NCBI GenBank assembly: GCA_009777715.1
Contig: WRLH01000009.1
Coordinates: forward strand, 1 to 64,000
DNA from: Lachnospiraceae bacterium
GTDB taxonomy: Bacteria; Bacillota; Clostridia; Lachnospirales; Lachnospiraceae
Direction of reading: 5' to 3'
DNA: 64,000 nt
Below, one piece after another: positions 27,532-36,751 of this stretch. The number at the start of each line of letters is the position of its first letter. Position 1 is the first letter of the stretch. Below the pieces are notes generated by a model, which saw only the letters and a program-made list of their open reading frames with translations, did not search any database and was not told where the DNA came from. The position numbers were made by a program, and so were the translations under genes.

Positions 27532-28292
27532 TATCCAAACCTCCCTGAAATATAATTTTCGGTTGTTTTTTCTTTCGGCAAAGAAAAAATCTGCTCTGTA
27601 TCGCCAAATTCAATCATCTCACCCAAGAGGAAAAAAGCCGTCTTGTCAGAGATTCTGGTCGCCTGTTGCATATTATGAGTAACGATAATAACAGTATACT
27701 CTTTTTTTAGCTCTGACATCAAGTCCTCTATTTTTCCGGTTGAAATCGGGTCAAGGGCGCTGGTTGGTTCGTCCATTAATAAAACCTCCGGCGAAACTGC
27801 AAGCGCCCGCGCAATGCAAAGCCTTTGCTGCTGCCCGCCCGAAAGCCCTAAGGCACTTTTATTAAGACGGTCTTTTACCTCTTCCCAAATCGCTGCCCCG
27901 CGTAAGGCTCTTTCGACTGTTTCATCAAGCACGGCGCGGTGTTTTATCCCATGTGTCCGCGGCCCGAAAGCAATATTGTCATAAACGCTCATCGGAAAGG
28001 GATTAGGTTTTTGGAACACCATTCCCACTCTTTTGCGGAGCAAATTGACATCGATGTCACCATATATATCAGTTCCATCTAACTCAATTGTTCCTGTCAC
28101 CTTACAGCCTTCGATTAAATCGTTCATGCGGTTAAGCGTTTTGATCAAGGTTGATTTGCCGCAGCCTGACGGGCCGATAAAGGCGGTAATCTTTTTTTCT
28201 TCGATATCCATATTCACATCGCTTAGGGCTTGAAAATCGTGATACCAGAGATTTATATTGTGGAGCTTGTATTTTAAATTAGCCATATCCAT
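27531..28292 (-). CDS. pstB: phosphate ABC transporter ATP-binding protein
   Basis: A 253-residue ABC ATPase that powers phosphate import through PstCA. Walker [10 protein letters not shown], the LSGGQQQR signature and Walker [13 protein letters not shown] are all present. The PstB-specific stretches [20 protein letters not shown] and [14 protein letters not shown] confirm the subfamily. It lies 27 bases after pstA and is translationally coupled to phoU. Confidence 0.97.
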   Translation of the reverse strand: MDMANLKYKLHNINLWYHDFQALSDVNMDIEEKKITAFIGPSGCGKSTLIKTLNRMNDLIEGCKVTGTIELDGTDIYGDIDVNLLRKRVGMVFQKPNPFPMSVYDNIAFGPRTHGIKHRAVLDETVERALRGAAIWEEVKDRLNKSALGLSGGQQQRLCIARALAVSPEVLLMDEPTSALDPISTGKIEDLMSELKKEYTVIIVTHNMQQATRISDKTAFFLLGEMIEFGDTEQIFSLPKEKTTENYISGRFG

Positions 28293-28319
28293 GCCTTTCT
28301 ATATTATATTACCTAAATT

Positions 28320-29171
28320 TCATTTTAGTTTATTGATAAACCGCCGCTCTACTGCTCCCGACAAAGCATTAATGCCAAACACCACCATTAGCAAGATGAC
28401 CGCTGTCGCGTAAGCTTCGTTGGGATAAAGCCCCTGGCTGGCCAACTGGTAAACATGAAGCGCCAAGGTCCGGCCTTGTGACATCAAGTTTTCCGGCAGC
28501 CTGATTACTCCGCCGATTGTAAAGATTAAAGCCGCCGTTTCGCCGACAATCCGCCCCACCGAAAGAATGACCCCGGCGAAAATACCGGGCGAAGCCGAGG
28601 GGAGGATGACGCGGAAAACTGTCCGCAATCTGCCCGCACCAAGCCCAAACGAGCCTTCGCGGTAAGCATCGGGAATTGATTTTAAGCTTTCTTCAGTCGT
28701 CCGGATAATGAGGGGCAAAATCATAATCGCCAGCGTAAAGCAGCCCGCAAGGAGTGATTTGCCAAAACCAAGCCAGTCACAAAAGAAAATATAGCCAAAC
28801 AGGCCGTAAACAATCGAGGGGATTCCTGCCAATGTTTCAGTCGTCATGCGGATGACCCGGACTAATTTGCTTCCTCTTTTTGCATATTCAACCAGATAAA
28901 TAGCCGTAAAAACACCAAACGGAACGGCGATAAGCAAGGTCATCCCAACCATAATCAAGGTTGTGACCAAAGCCGGAAAAAGTGATTGGTTCTCTGGCGT
29001 ATAATTTAGCGCAAATAAAGACGGTTTTATATGGGGAAGCCCTTTAACAACAATAAAAGCAACCAGATAAAGCAGGACCATTATCGTCAGTATTCCCGAA
29101 GCCCAGACGAGCAAAAAGCGCAGCCAGTCCATTGGTTTTTTACGGCGGATTGTTTTGAGGATTTTTTCCAT
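28320..29171 (-). CDS. pstA: phosphate ABC transporter permease
   Basis: A 283-residue inner-membrane permease with about six transmembrane helices and the conserved coupling motif for ABC importers (EEAL-like TEESLKSIPDAYREGSFGLGAGRLRTVFRVILP). It pairs with PstC to form the phosphate channel. Its start codon overlaps the pstC stop by one base. Confidence 0.95.
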   Translation of the reverse strand: MEKILKTIRRKKPMDWLRFLLVWASGILTIMVLLYLVAFIVVKGLPHIKPSLFALNYTPENQSLFPALVTTLIMVGMTLLIAVPFGVFTAIYLVEYAKRGSKLVRVIRMTTETLAGIPSIVYGLFGYIFFCDWLGFGKSLLAGCFTLAIMILPLIIRTTEESLKSIPDAYREGSFGLGAGRLRTVFRVILPSASPGIFAGVILSVGRIVGETAALIFTIGGVIRLPENLMSQGRTLALHVYQLASQGLYPNEAYATAVILLMVVFGINALSGAVERRFINKLK

Positions 29172-30064
29172 TATTTTCCACCTTTCTTGTCTTGATTGAG
29201 AATTGAAAAGAGCAGGTTGATAATAAGGATAAAGACAAACAATATTACCCCAGTTGCAATCAACGCGCCAAAATGCAAGCTGTCACGCTCAACATAACCC
29301 ATTTCGACGATGATATTGGTCGTCAGCGTCCGGACTCCTTTAAAGTATTCATAAGGAAGCCTAAGCATTGTCTGGTTGCCGGCAACCATTTTAACCGCCA
29401 TCGTTTCACCGATCGCCCGGCCGACCCCTAAGACAACCGCCGCCATTACGCCTGACCTTGCCGCGGGTAAAACTACTTTAAAAACCGCCCGTTCATGGCT
29501 AGCGCCTAACGCAATTGCTCCCTCATATAATTCCTGCGGGACTGCCCTTATATTTGTTTCCGCAATGCTGATGACCGTCGGAAGAATCATAATTCCCAGC
29601 AAAATCGAAGCTGCAATCATGCTGTCGCCGCTCATCATGTCAAAGCGTTTGCCGAATAAATCAAAAATGAGCGGCACTAAAACCATCATGCCAAAAAAAC
29701 CGTAGATAACCGAAGGTATTCCTGCCATCAGATTTATAGCCGGCTTAAGAAAGCGGTAAATTGGCTTGGGGCAGATCCGCGCCATAAAGACAGCAACAAA
29801 TATGCCGATTGGCACACCAAGCACAATTGCGCCGCCTGTAATATAAATGCTTCCAAGAATCATCGGCAAAATGCCAAAAACCGGCTCGGCAACGGTCGGC
29901 CGCCATACTTTGCCGCCAAGAAACTCTAGCGGGCCTATTTTCATAATTGCCGGAAGCCCTTGTGCGAATAAAAAAATGCAGATTAGCGCCACCGCAAGGA
30001 TGGACGCTAATGCTGCGATTTGAAAGATTACTCGCATAATCTGTTCTTTTCTTTTTTGTATCAT
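29171..30064 (-). CDS. pstC: phosphate ABC transporter permease
   Basis: A 297-residue permease with six predicted transmembrane helices and the coupling motif ETNIRAVPQELYEGAIALGA. GIPSVIYGFFG is a PstC/PstA signature. The N-terminus is short and basic (MIQKRKEQIMR) as usual for PstC. It is 18 bases downstream of pstS and overlaps pstA. Confidence 0.95.
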   Translation of the reverse strand: MIQKRKEQIMRVIFQIAALASILAVALICIFLFAQGLPAIMKIGPLEFLGGKVWRPTVAEPVFGILPMILGSIYITGGAIVLGVPIGIFVAVFMARICPKPIYRFLKPAINLMAGIPSVIYGFFGMMVLVPLIFDLFGKRFDMMSGDSMIAASILLGIMILPTVISIAETNIRAVPQELYEGAIALGASHERAVFKVVLPAARSGVMAAVVLGVGRAIGETMAVKMVAGNQTMLRLPYEYFKGVRTLTTNIIVEMGYVERDSLHFGALIATGVILFVFILIINLLFSILNQDKKGGK

Positions 30065-30082
30065 AAGTATTATCCCTCTGTC

Positions 30083-31051
30083 TTAAAATTCATTCCAGCG
30101 GACATATTCACCAGTAAAGATGGATTTAACGATGTCCATTGACAAATTTTCAATCGGGTTTGCGATATTGACGATAACCGCAACACCATCAAGAGCGATA
30201 ACAAAATCGGTCAGTTCTTCTTTTTCAGAGTCCCTTAAGCCACGGCTTGACATACCGATGTCAATTACGCCGCTGGCAGCTTCGCTGATTCCAGTTCCTG
30301 AGCCGCCGCCGGAAATTTCAATTTCCATGCCGGGATTTAGGTCAAGATATGCACTGCGTAAAGATTGCATCAGCGGGTCAACTGAGGTAGAGCCGCCGAC
30401 TTTTAGCGTTCCGGTCAAGCCGCTGGGGGCATAGTCAGAAGCGTTGTCAACTGCTTCAATCCATCTTGCGCCAGAAATTTCTTGTCCCTGTGCGGAAAGC
30501 ATGAACTCAATGAAATCTTTGACTAGCTCGTCCTCTAGTTTTTCTTCATTAACACAGACAAGGAAAGGCCGTTGGATTGCGTAGCTTCCATCTTTAATAG
30601 TTTCGGCGGAGGGGGTAACTCCGTCAATATTAACCGTTTTGATCCTGTCGTTTAATGAACCTAAGGAAATATAGCTGATGGCGAACTCGTTGCCTTCGAC
30701 TCCGGCAATAATTTCATTGGTTTCAGTTTTTACGGCTGCATCACCATACATATCATCGCCAACTCCGGTAATGCTGACAAAAGCGTCACGTGTTCCGCTG
30801 CCGTCCTCGCGGGTAAACAGGCTGATGATACGGGTGTCATCAAATCCAGAATCGGCATTGGTTTCATTTGCTGCAGTATTGTCGGTCGTGGCAGTGCTGT
30901 CAGTAGCGGCAGTGCTGTCGGTGCTTGTGTTACTTGGGGTTACGGTATTGCTTTCATTGTTCGTGTTGCTTGGTGTTTCGCTTCCACAGGCTGTGAGCAT
31001 AGACAGCACCAGCAGGCTGCTTAAAGCTAAACATAGGGTCTTTTTGATCAT
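30083..31051 (-). CDS. pstS: phosphate-binding lipoprotein PstS with swapped half-domains
   Basis: A 322-residue lipoprotein (lipobox LTAC, Cys22; Ser/Thr-rich linker to about 70). In usual PstS the GSTS-containing half precedes the SGTRDAF half. Here the order is reversed: TREDGSGTRDAFV near residues 80-92, the GYISLG-like and SAQGQEI segments to about 200, then GTLKVGGSTSVDPL from 214, GGGSGTG, DIGMSSRGL and finally IFTGEYVRW at the C-terminus. All phosphate-contacting loops appear kept, so it should bind phosphate. It heads the pst operon. Similar swapped order exists, as I remember, in some other clostridial PstS proteins. Confidence 0.9.
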   Translation of the reverse strand: MIKKTLCLALSSLLVLSMLTACGSETPSNTNNESNTVTPSNTSTDSTAATDSTATTDNTAANETNADSGFDDTRIISLFTREDGSGTRDAFVSITGVGDDMYGDAAVKTETNEIIAGVEGNEFAISYISLGSLNDRIKTVNIDGVTPSAETIKDGSYAIQRPFLVCVNEEKLEDELVKDFIEFMLSAQGQEISGARWIEAVDNASDYAPSGLTGTLKVGGSTSVDPLMQSLRSAYLDLNPGMEIEISGGGSGTGISEAASGVIDIGMSSRGLRDSEKEELTDFVIALDGVAVIVNIANPIENLSMDIVKSIFTGEYVRWNEF

Positions 31052-31095
31052 TTTGGTTTTCCTCCATATTTTTGGGTTCTGATGTACTAACGCTA

Positions 31096-31139
31096 AGTAT
31101 ACATGAACAATGTAAATTCCAAAGACAGGGGAATGTAAA
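31096..31139 (-). promoter_or_regulatory. pstS promoter with Pho-box-like repeats
   Basis: On the minus strand a TATACT -10 box (31101-31096) has TTTGGA at 31123-31118 (16-base spacing). Two copies of TTTACATT lie 23 bases apart (TTTACA at 31139-31134 and 31116-31111), compatible with binding of a PhoB-type activator in place of a good -35 box. The boxes do not match the Bacillus PhoP spacing exactly. Confidence 0.4.
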
Positions 31140-31153
31140 AGTTAGGTAAAAAA

Positions 31154-31173
31154 ATCGCCGCTGAAAAGCGGCG
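31154..31173 (-). terminator. rho-independent terminator of the rnf operon
   Basis: The stem CGCCGCT / AGCGGCG has a GAAA loop (plus-strand reading). On the minus strand it is followed by ATTTTTTTACC. It lies 35 bases beyond the rnfB start-proximal... 3' side of the Rnf genes' upstream neighbour pstS; as read on the minus strand it falls after pst promoter-side sequence and before pstS, so it ends transcripts leaving rnfB. Confidence 0.75.
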
Positions 31174-31207
31174 CTAAAAATCATAAATGATTCTTTATTT
31201 AAGTGTT

Positions 31208-31999
31208 TTACGCAATCCCCCCAATACATTTGGTCATACATATCTCGGCACAATGGCCGCAGTTAGTACATTTTTCGGGATTGATGACGGCAAGGTTTTC
31301 TTCCATTGTGATTGCGGATTCCGGGCATTCACGGACACATTTGGTGCAAGCAAGGCAGCCTTTTGAGCATTTTTTCCTGACGACCCCGCCTTTTTCGTGA
31401 TTCTGGCATAATACAATCGGAACGGCAAGATTTTCTTCGATGGTAATGATTTGGTTCGGGCAAACTTTTACGCAAATACCGCAGCCAATACAATTTGCGT
31501 TAACTTTGGCAAGATTATTCTCAATGCAGATCGCGTCACTAGGGCAGACGTTTTTGCAGTCCCCATATCCCAGACAGCCATATGTGCAAGCACCTTGGCC
31601 GCCGAAAATTTCTGTTGCGGCATAACAAGTCTTAATGCCGGCATAATCCATTTTGACCTGCTGGGCTTCTGAATCGCCCAAGCAACGGACAACAGCAAGC
31701 TTTTTAAGCACCGTGCCGCTTTCGACTCCCATAATCCTGCTTAATTCTCCTGCCACAGAAGCACCGCCCGGAGTGCAAAGATTTGTTTTGATCGCCGGAT
31801 CTTTAACTAACGCTTCGGCATAACCTGCACAGCCGGGGTAACCGCAAGCACCGCAATTAGAGCCGGGCAGAGAGCTTTTTAACGCTGTTACTCTTTCATC
31901 TGCTTTCACATACATAACCTTTGAAGAGATACAAAGTAACACCGCACAGGCAACTCCGATTGCTGTCACGGAAAAAACCGCCATAAAAATTGTGTCCAT
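31208..31999 (-). CDS. rnfB: Rnf complex iron-sulfur subunit RnfB
   Basis: A 263-residue electron-carrying subunit of the ferredoxin:NAD oxidoreductase complex. It has an N-terminal membrane helix (about 5-25), a CGACGYPGC-type Fe4S4 domain (residues 47-58) and several ferredoxin-type clusters (CIGCGICVKVCP, CLACTKCVRECP, CTNCGHCAEICM). It accepts electrons from ferredoxin and passes them to the membrane core. Last gene of the operon, as in other clostridial rnfCDGEAB clusters. The terminator follows. Confidence 0.96.
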   Translation of the reverse strand: MDTIFMAVFSVTAIGVACAVLLCISSKVMYVKADERVTALKSSLPGSNCGACGYPGCAGYAEALVKDPAIKTNLCTPGGASVAGELSRIMGVESGTVLKKLAVVRCLGDSEAQQVKMDYAGIKTCYAATEIFGGQGACTYGCLGYGDCKNVCPSDAICIENNLAKVNANCIGCGICVKVCPNQIITIEENLAVPIVLCQNHEKGGVVRKKCSKGCLACTKCVRECPESAITMEENLAVINPEKCTNCGHCAEICMTKCIGGIA

Positions 32000-32008
32000 A
32001 AAAATCTC

Positions 32009-32605
32009 CTATCCGAAGAGGTTTTCAATCACTCCGCTAAATCCAAAAAACGATATCGAAAGTATCGCCGCCGCGATTAAGGTAAGCGGAGCTCCCTTAA
32101 AGCTTTCCGGCGGGTCAGCATTTTCGGTATGCTTGCGAATACCGGAAAAAAGCACCATGGCAAGCAAGAATCCAACTCCAGCCCCAAGGGAATTAAATAT
32201 TGATTCAACAAGGGTATAATTTTCCTTGACATTCATTAAGGCAACTGCGAAAATCGCGCAATTCGTTGTCATCAATGGTAAATAAACACCCAATGACAGA
32301 TAAAGTGCCGGGATATATTTTTTCAGCACAATTTCCATAAACTGGACCAACGCCGCAATAATTAAGACAAAAACAATTGTTTGCAGATATCCTAAATCAT
32401 TCGGCGTCAGCAAATAGATTTGGATTGGCCATGTGACAATCGTTGCAAGGACCATGACAAACAAAACGGCAAAGCCCATTCCCGCAGAACTTTTAATGTC
32501 TTTGGAAACCCCAAGAAACGGACAGATCCCCAAAAACTGAATTAAGACAAAATTATTGACGACTGCGGCACTGACTAATATTACGATTAATCCCTCAAAG
32601 CTCAT
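32009..32605 (-). CDS. rnfA: Rnf membrane subunit RnfA
   Basis: A 198-residue integral membrane protein with six helices. NNFVLIQFLGICPFLGVS and TNCAIFAVALMNV are the conserved half-channel motifs, each with a cysteine that in Rnf/Nqr binds a shared iron centre with RnfE. The start is ATG at 32605, preceded by AAAGGAGGT and overlapping the rnfE stop as ATGA; an upstream in-frame codon lacks a site. Confidence 0.96.
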   Translation of the reverse strand: MSFEGLIVILVSAAVVNNFVLIQFLGICPFLGVSKDIKSSAGMGFAVLFVMVLATIVTWPIQIYLLTPNDLGYLQTIVFVLIIAALVQFMEIVLKKYIPALYLSLGVYLPLMTTNCAIFAVALMNVKENYTLVESIFNSLGAGVGFLLAMVLFSGIRKHTENADPPESFKGAPLTLIAAAILSISFFGFSGVIENLFG

Positions 32606-33261
32606 GATAAAGTACCTCCTTTTCCGCAAGCCTTTGCTTGGGGACAGCCCTTACAGCCGAACTCATTCCTCGTTCCTGTTTTGGAAAATTTATTTACAAC
32701 TGCGACTAAGAAGCCAAATACCACAAACCCGCCCGGGGCTAAAGTCAAAATAGGAATGTTATTGCTGATCAGAATCGGGATTTCAATGCCAAACCATGTT
32801 CCGCTTCCAAAAATTTCCCTTACCGAAGCAATTAAAAGCAGGGCTAAGGTAAAGCCAGCCCCCATTCCAATTGCGTCAAGCAAAGATTTAAAGGCATTGT
32901 TTTTATTTGCAAATACTTCCGCCCGCCCAAAGATGACGCAATTGGTCGCAATGAGCGGAAGAAAAATACCTAATGCTTGGTACAGGGTATAAGCATAGGC
33001 TTCAACAATCATTTGGACAAGGGTAACAAAGCCGGAAATCAAAACGATATAACAAGGAATCCGCACTTTATCCGGAATAACATTACGTAAAAGTGATATT
33101 GCAAGATTGGAGCAGACCAGCACAAAAGTTGTCGCAATCCCCATCCCAAGGGCATTTTCGGCTTGGGTTGAGACAGCAAGGGCCGGGCATAAACCAAGAA
33201 GCAGGATCAAAACCGGATTTTCTTTGACGATTCCTCTCATAAATATAGAAAAATTATTCAT
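32602..33261 (-). CDS. rnfE: Rnf membrane subunit RnfE
   Basis: A 219-residue homologue of RnfA with inverted topology: six membrane helices, NPVLILLLGLCPALAVST and TNCVIFGRAEVFA motifs carrying the iron-binding cysteines. The cytoplasmic C-terminus has four cysteines in a short stretch (CKGCPQAKAC), seen in other clostridial RnfE as I recall and perhaps metal-binding. Translationally coupled to rnfA. Confidence 0.96.
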   Translation of the reverse strand: MNNFSIFMRGIVKENPVLILLLGLCPALAVSTQAENALGMGIATTFVLVCSNLAISLLRNVIPDKVRIPCYIVLISGFVTLVQMIVEAYAYTLYQALGIFLPLIATNCVIFGRAEVFANKNNAFKSLLDAIGMGAGFTLALLLIASVREIFGSGTWFGIEIPILISNNIPILTLAPGGFVVFGFLVAVVNKFSKTGTRNEFGCKGCPQAKACGKGGTLS

Positions 33262-33282
33262 TGCTTCCTCCCAAACGATTTA

Positions 33283-33789
33283 TTATTTAATAATTTCAAA
33301 AGCTAAAAAAGCGTCCGAAATGCCTTTTTTGTAAGCATTCGAAGTAATTGTCGCGCCGGATATAGCGTCAATCCCGGCAAGGCTTACATCTTTTCCGATG
33401 TATTCCGGCTGCATATTAAAGACCGGGTCAGAAATTCCTTTTGTTTCTGTATGCGACAAAGTAAGGGTATTGATAATTAATCCTTGAGGATCAATCCCGC
33501 AAATAATGGTTATTTCCCCGCCGTAACCAAAGGTAGTGACAATAAAGATAAAGCCAGTATTGTTACTGGTAGTATAAGCTTCCACAATTGATTCTGGCAG
33601 TCCTTCATTTGACAAGAGGACAAATTCGTCCGCACCGGGAATGATTTCCCGCATTGCCAGCTCTGCCCTTTCGGCGGCGGCTTCCGAGACAATTGGGTAT
33701 GTAACATGGTTTATCAAAGCTAATGCACCTGACATGACTAAGCAAATAACCGCTAAGACAATGACGGGCAGAACAAAATCTTTTTTCAT
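33283..33789 (-). CDS. rnfG: Rnf flavoprotein subunit RnfG
   Basis: A 168-residue subunit with one N-terminal membrane helix (6-28) and an extracytoplasmic FMN-binding domain. The covalent flavin attachment motif SGATIT sits near residue 148 (IDAISGATITSNAY); the flavin is joined to the second Thr by ApbE, which is encoded a few kilobases upstream. It moves electrons between RnfD and the iron-sulfur parts. A little shorter than many RnfG proteins (about 180-200). Confidence 0.94.
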   Translation of the reverse strand: MKKDFVLPVIVLAVICLVMSGALALINHVTYPIVSEAAAERAELAMREIIPGADEFVLLSNEGLPESIVEAYTTSNNTGFIFIVTTFGYGGEITIICGIDPQGLIINTLTLSHTETKGISDPVFNMQPEYIGKDVSLAGIDAISGATITSNAYKKGISDAFLAFEIIK

Positions 33790-33816
33790 ATCTTAATCCC
33801 TGCTCCTTTCAGCCTT

Positions 33817-34770
33817 TTATTTCCCGCCTAATGGCTTTGTCAACGTAAATTTATTGATATAAGGCACTAACATATTCATAAATAAAATGGCAAAAGATAC
33901 GCCCTCAGGGTAGTTGCCGTATAGCCGGATAACCACCGTAAAAATGCCGCAGCCGATTCCGAAAATGACCCTGCCTTTATTCGTTTGCGGCGTGGTCGGA
34001 TAATCAGTTGCCATAAAAAACGCGCCTAAAATGAGCCCGCCGCCAAAAAGGTGGTACGGCACAAGTGATAAGTCGCCAAGAATCGCCGCGAGAATAACCG
34101 TTGTTGCAATAAAGGCAAGCGGAACGTGCCAGGTAATAATACGGCGGCAAAGCAGGTATATCCCGCCAATCAAAAGGGCAACTGAGCTTGTCTCGCCAAG
34201 GCTTCCGCCCCTGGTCCCGATTACCATATTAAGGAGATGGGGCAAGGATTCAAAGTCGCCCCTTGACATCAGCATGAGCGGAGTCGCGGCGGAAACGCCA
34301 TCCGGGATAATAGAGGTTGCCGAAGACACCACATCTGGGATATGTACCCAAGTGGTCATGGTCGTGGAAAAAGCAAGGAACATGACCACCCGCGCCGTTA
34401 TGGCCGGGTTGGCAAAATTTTTGCCGATTCCGCCGAATAGCTGTTTTACAAGGACAATTGCAACCGCACAGCCAAAGACAGCTTGCCAAAGGGGGATTGT
34501 GACCGGAAGATTGTAAGCAAGAAGCACGCCCGTGACACAGGCGGAATAATCATTAATTGTCACTGGTTTCTTAAGCGCCTTTTGATAAAGCCACTCAAAA
34601 AAGACGCAGGAAATTACACAAACGCTAGTGACAAGGGCTGCTCTTGGCCCGAAGATAAAAACCGCAGCAATAAAAGCCGGAACAAGCGCGATTAAGACAT
34701 CAATCATGATCCTGTTTGTCGTGATTTTGTCACGGATATGGGGTGAAAATGAGACTATCTTGTTATCCAT
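33817..34770 (-). CDS. rnfD: Rnf ion-translocating subunit RnfD
   Basis: A 317-residue membrane protein with about nine helices, homologous to NqrB. The covalent FMN site is in DGVSAATPL (Thr of S-A-A-T, near residue 157). It is the site of Na+ or H+ translocation in the complex. The spacing to the neighbours is 18-28 bases, so it is in the same transcript. Confidence 0.95.
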   Translation of the reverse strand: MDNKIVSFSPHIRDKITTNRIMIDVLIALVPAFIAAVFIFGPRAALVTSVCVISCVFFEWLYQKALKKPVTINDYSACVTGVLLAYNLPVTIPLWQAVFGCAVAIVLVKQLFGGIGKNFANPAITARVVMFLAFSTTMTTWVHIPDVVSSATSIIPDGVSAATPLMLMSRGDFESLPHLLNMVIGTRGGSLGETSSVALLIGGIYLLCRRIITWHVPLAFIATTVILAAILGDLSLVPYHLFGGGLILGAFFMATDYPTTPQTNKGRVIFGIGCGIFTVVIRLYGNYPEGVSFAILFMNMLVPYINKFTLTKPLGGK

Positions 34771-34787
34771 TTAAATACCTTCCCAAG

Positions 34788-36080
34788 TTACTTTTTTTCC
34801 CACAACATTTTTTTCGATAAAGTCATTACTTGTGCCAGCGGCCGTTTCGCCGGGCATAAATATGAACAGCTGGCGCATTCCAAACACATATTTACTTTAT
34901 ATTCTTTAAGTAAATCTATTTTCCCCAGTTCATAGGCTTCTTCTATATAAGAGGGCATTAAATTGACCGGGCATTTCGAAATACAGCGGCCGCATTTTAT
35001 GCAAGGGGAGGGCGAGGGGGGAAGCGCGTCTTTTTCGGAAAGGGCAAGAATGGCATTGGTGATTTTCTCGACCGGGATGTCAGAACTGGGAACAGCTTTA
35101 CCCATCATCGGGCCGCCGTGGATAATTTTTTTCACGTCATCTTTTAGCCCGCCGCAGAAATCAAATAATAAACGGAACGGAGTGCCGATTGGGGCAATGA
35201 CATTTTTGGGATTCTTGACTGCCGAGCCATCAACGGTCACACATCTTGAAACCAAAGGCAAGCCCGTTTTTATGTATTCGGCAAAAACAGCCACCGTCGT
35301 ACAGTTTACGACAATGCAGCCAACATCAGTTAAGCGCGCGCCTTCCGGCACAATCCGCCCTGTAATATTGTAAACAAGGACTTTTCGTTCTCCCTGCGGA
35401 TAAAGAGAGGGTAGTTCATGAACGGAAATTCCCGCCATGCCTTGGCAAAGCTCGTTTAATTTCTTGATTGCTTCTGGTTTGTTGTTTTCTATGCCGATAA
35501 TGACATCTTTTGGCCCTAAATACTCTTTCAGCATTTGGGCGCCCTTAAAGACATATTCTGTTTTATCAACCATCGTTCTGGTATCAGAAGTGATATAAGG
35601 CTCACATTCTGCACCGTTAATCAGAATGTAGTCAAGATTTGTTCCTTCTCTTAGCGTCAGCTTCGGCGCGGTCGGATAACCTGCACCGCCAAGGCCAACA
35701 ACGCCGCTATCCCCAACAGCCTTGATAAATTCCTCTGTATTCGTAACGCTGGGCGGGGCAACTCCCTCAAAAACCGTCTGATTGCCGTCAGAAGCGATGA
35801 CAATTGAAACCGCTTTTTGGCCAGTAATAATGTCATGGGTATCAATTGCTTTTATTTTTCCTGAGACGCTTGCATGAACCGGTGAAGAAACTCTTCCCTC
35901 TGCCTCGCCAATCAACTGGCCGACTTTCACTTCATCGCCGACCTTGACCACCGGATTCGCTGGTTTTCCGCTGTGCATTTGCATTGGAAGACGCACTTCA
36001 AAAGGGGTGGGAAGCTTGTCCGGCATATACCCGGCTGTGTTTTTGAAATGCGGCACAGGCAGGCCGTTTATCTTTCTCAT
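34788..36080 (-). CDS. rnfC: Rnf NADH-binding subunit RnfC
   Basis: A 430-residue peripheral subunit that carries the NAD and FMN site. The N-terminal barrel (MRKINGLPVPHFKNTAGYM ...) and the Rossmann-like GDSGVVGLGGAGYPTAPK (nucleotide-binding, about 128-145) precede a SLBB-like domain. Two Fe4S4 motifs near the C-terminus (CIKCGRCISKCP and CLECASCSYLCP) connect to RnfB. It is the first gene of the operon and follows a strong promoter. Confidence 0.96.
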   Translation of the reverse strand: MRKINGLPVPHFKNTAGYMPDKLPTPFEVRLPMQMHSGKPANPVVKVGDEVKVGQLIGEAEGRVSSPVHASVSGKIKAIDTHDIITGQKAVSIVIASDGNQTVFEGVAPPSVTNTEEFIKAVGDSGVVGLGGAGYPTAPKLTLREGTNLDYILINGAECEPYITSDTRTMVDKTEYVFKGAQMLKEYLGPKDVIIGIENNKPEAIKKLNELCQGMAGISVHELPSLYPQGERKVLVYNITGRIVPEGARLTDVGCIVVNCTTVAVFAEYIKTGLPLVSRCVTVDGSAVKNPKNVIAPIGTPFRLLFDFCGGLKDDVKKIIHGGPMMGKAVPSSDIPVEKITNAILALSEKDALPPSPSPCIKCGRCISKCPVNLMPSYIEEAYELGKIDLLKEYKVNMCLECASCSYLCPAKRPLAQVMTLSKKMLWEKK

Positions 36081-36177
36081 TAGGTGAGTACTCCTTTAAC
36101 ATTCTTGCTAGAACTACTTAAAACAACACGCACGAGCCAAGTAAAGCCTTGCAAAAATCGATACGTCAGCATTGATT

Positions 36178-36206
36178 ATTATAGCATGATTTATGGCAAA
36201 AGTCAA
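36178..36206 (-). promoter_or_regulatory. strong sigma-A promoter of rnfCDGEAB
   Basis: TTGACT (36206-36201) and a perfect TATAAT (36183-36178) are spaced by 17 bases on the minus strand. The -35 box lies in the last codons of the Gx-transporter gene. The 5' leader to rnfC is about 90 bases. Confidence 0.8.
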
Positions 36207-36751
36207 TATGTGGCTTTAATAAAAGCAGAAATCCTCGGCCGGACAGCTTTCGCAAGAAGCCCGATTATTATTCCCGATATCGTCCCTGCGATTAGCAAAA
36301 GCGGCAGATATAAAAGAATGCCCCAAGTGCCAAAGATGAACCGCGCCACCAATATCTGCCCCAGATTATGGAAAGCTGCCCCGGCAACGCTTACCCCGAT
36401 AATGCTCAAATTCTTTACCTTGATAAGCAAAACCATCACCAGCAAACTGGCAAGCGAGCCAGCCAAACTATAAAATAAAGCTATCATACTGCCCGCCAAT
36501 AATGCTGTTGTCAAGCACTTTAAAACAATTAGCAATAATGTATCGCGAGGGGGAAAAGTATAGAGCGAAATAACAATCGCCAGATTCGCAAGGCCAAGCC
36601 GCATTCCCGGTGCAATTCCATCTAACATTATCATTCGTTCAGCCAGGCCAATGACAATTGTAAATGCCAGCAAAATACCTAAAAGGCTTAATCTTTTTAC
36701 TTTTTCGTGGTTAGTATGCAATCGCGTCAATCCCCCTTTCCGCTTGGCCAT
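36203..36751 (-). CDS. Gx transporter / heptaprenyl diphosphate synthase component I-like membrane protein
   Basis: A hydrophobic protein of about 182 residues with five or six helices; GLAERMIMLDGIAPGMRLGLANLAIV is the family signature (Hpre_diP_synt_I, now often called Gx transporter). It overlaps the NusG-II gene by about 40 bases. The start is uncertain: ATG at 36751 is used here, but a TTG ten bases after AAAGGGGG (giving LHTNHEKVKRLSLL) is also possible. This protein often accompanies NusG-II and ApbE genes beside Rnf; a role in flavin or cofactor supply is inference. Confidence 0.75.
   Translation of the reverse strand: MAKRKGGLTRLHTNHEKVKRLSLLGILLAFTIVIGLAERMIMLDGIAPGMRLGLANLAIVISLYTFPPRDTLLLIVLKCLTTALLAGSMIALFYSLAGSLASLLVMVLLIKVKNLSIIGVSVAGAAFHNLGQILVARFIFGTWGILLYLPLLLIAGTISGIIIGLLAKAVRPRISAFIKATY

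Noticed and set aside
30083..31051. PstS as an assembly chimera
   Set aside because: One continuous frame with lipobox, linker and both halves complete; the neighbouring pst genes are in normal order.
36084..36473. Plus-strand 129-residue gene upstream of rnfC
   Set aside because: It overlaps the rnf promoter and is antisense to the Gx-transporter gene; composition is that of a shadow frame.
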